64,000 nt of DNA from Doryteuthis pealeii (taxonomy: Eukaryota > Mollusca > Cephalopoda > Myopsida > Loliginidae): NCBI GenBank assembly GCA_023376005.1, contig CM042152.1, positions 73,384,815 to 73,448,814 on the forward strand. Reading direction: 5' to 3'. Both the position numbers and the translations under genes were made by a program. The notes below the pieces were generated by a model. The model was not told where the DNA came from, did not search any database, and was given only the letters and a program-made list of their open reading frames with translations. Of this stretch, positions 63,291 through 64,000 are shown piece after piece. Positions within the stretch are counted from its first letter, which is position 1. Each line of letters starts with the position of its first letter.

Positions 63291-63430
63291 TTTGTTGTGG
63301 TACCAAGTTTCTTGGTATAAGGGTGATTCTAAGCTGGTCCTATTCTCTACCAGTAGTTTGTTGTAGAGTTCAGTTTCCGTATGGGAGCTCAATGTTTAAT
63401 TATTATAAACAGAGCAAAGTTATTTGTGAA

Positions 63431-63474
<44 letters not shown>

Positions 63475-63504
63475 AGACGTTGGCAATAAGAAGCACTTTT
63501 TTCT
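63289..63504. other. Non-coding between microsatellites
   Basis: No gene recognised. Confidence 0.4.
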
Positions 63505-63755
63505 TTATATAAGTAAGTCATCGGGGTGGCCTAAAGCCGGTATCAGCCAATCAGCGAGGGAGTCTATCCCATTTTTACTCACGCTAGACCAAGGAGCTTA
63601 TTTTAGCGTCTGAGGTGGAGCACCACACCTACCATCAGCTCCTCACTTTACCGCACATATCCCTGTGCTACTCATACGCTGAATTGGCGAGGGCCGGTAT
63701 CGAACCAGGAACCTTGTGATTCCTAGCCGAATTCTCTGCCGACTGAGAGGCCCGA
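63505..63755 (-). repeat. tRNA-derived SINE (Lys-type), full length
   Basis: Same structure and length as the copy at 52795-53045: the head on the minus strand carries CTCAGTCGGCAGAG and GGTTCGATACCGG boxes. Confidence 0.82.
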
Positions 63756-64000
63756 TTATAGTAGTACACTGTTATAAAATTAAAATAGATAAGCATCTTT
63801 TTTTTTTTTCTTAAAAAAAATGCCGATGAGAACGATGACGCTGATGAGAGATTTGTTGGTGCTCTTGTTAATATCGTGTGAATATCCGCTAAGCATCAGT
63901 TCTCGGTAGCGGTCGACTGTGGCCAGGTCTCAGGCAATTAATTCGCTGATGGTGACCCGGACTGTTCACCCCAATAACAATAAATCAACAACACATTTTT
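63756..64000. other. Non-coding to window end
   Basis: A T-run/A-run and then unassigned sequence; no gene recognised. Confidence 0.4.

Overview
This is animal nuclear DNA, most likely from a coleoid cephalopod (octopus or squid). The grounds are metazoan replication-type histone genes with 3' stem-loops, many tRNA-derived SINE copies with a cephalopod look, LINE tails common in octopus-type genomes, and dense (TA)n/(TG)n microsatellites. The species is an inference.

Layout. 1-5200: repeat-rich DNA with microsatellites, SINE and LINE fragments, fold-back repeats and several hammerhead-ribozyme folds. 5200-5398: a TATA/octamer/inverted-CCAAT promoter of histone type. 5398-12210: a full-length non-LTR retrotransposon (LINE, + strand; APE endonuclease, reverse transcriptase, zinc-knuckle ORF1; Tx1-like by RT motifs) sitting between that promoter and a histone H3 coding region. 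12248-20321: histone genes H3 (+), H2B (-), H2A (+), H4 (-), H3 (+). About 21300-21350: centre of a giant inverted repeat. 22335-30402: the same five histone genes in mirror order. 30437-51487: three near-complete copies and one broken copy of the same LINE, head to tail on the - strand, with the 3' end of the innermost copy again abutting H3. 51488: a single N, after which unrelated repeat-rich DNA continues to 64000 (SINEs, 3' tails of a second LINE, fold-back elements, a 1.1-kb GAAA tract).

The histone genes form two mirrored clusters of divergent pairs (H2A/H2B and H3/H4) sharing short promoters. Only the left outer H3 and the right H2B read through without a break. The others carry one to several single-base indels, mostly in homopolymers, which fits sequence error at least as well as real decay. 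The LINE interrupts the 5' UTR of both outer H3 genes, which suggests a histone-targeted element.

Two observations stand out. First, the left LINE copy carries about 48 A-to-G changes, on its sense strand only, within 514 bp of ORF1 (6114-6627). None of the changed A's follows a G. This is the footprint expected of ADAR (A-to-I) editing of the RNA before reverse transcription, and it also argues that the two arms are not the same molecule read twice. Second, several compact type I hammerhead ribozymes lie next to TA-rich microsatellites, as expected for remnants of Penelope-like elements or retrozymes.
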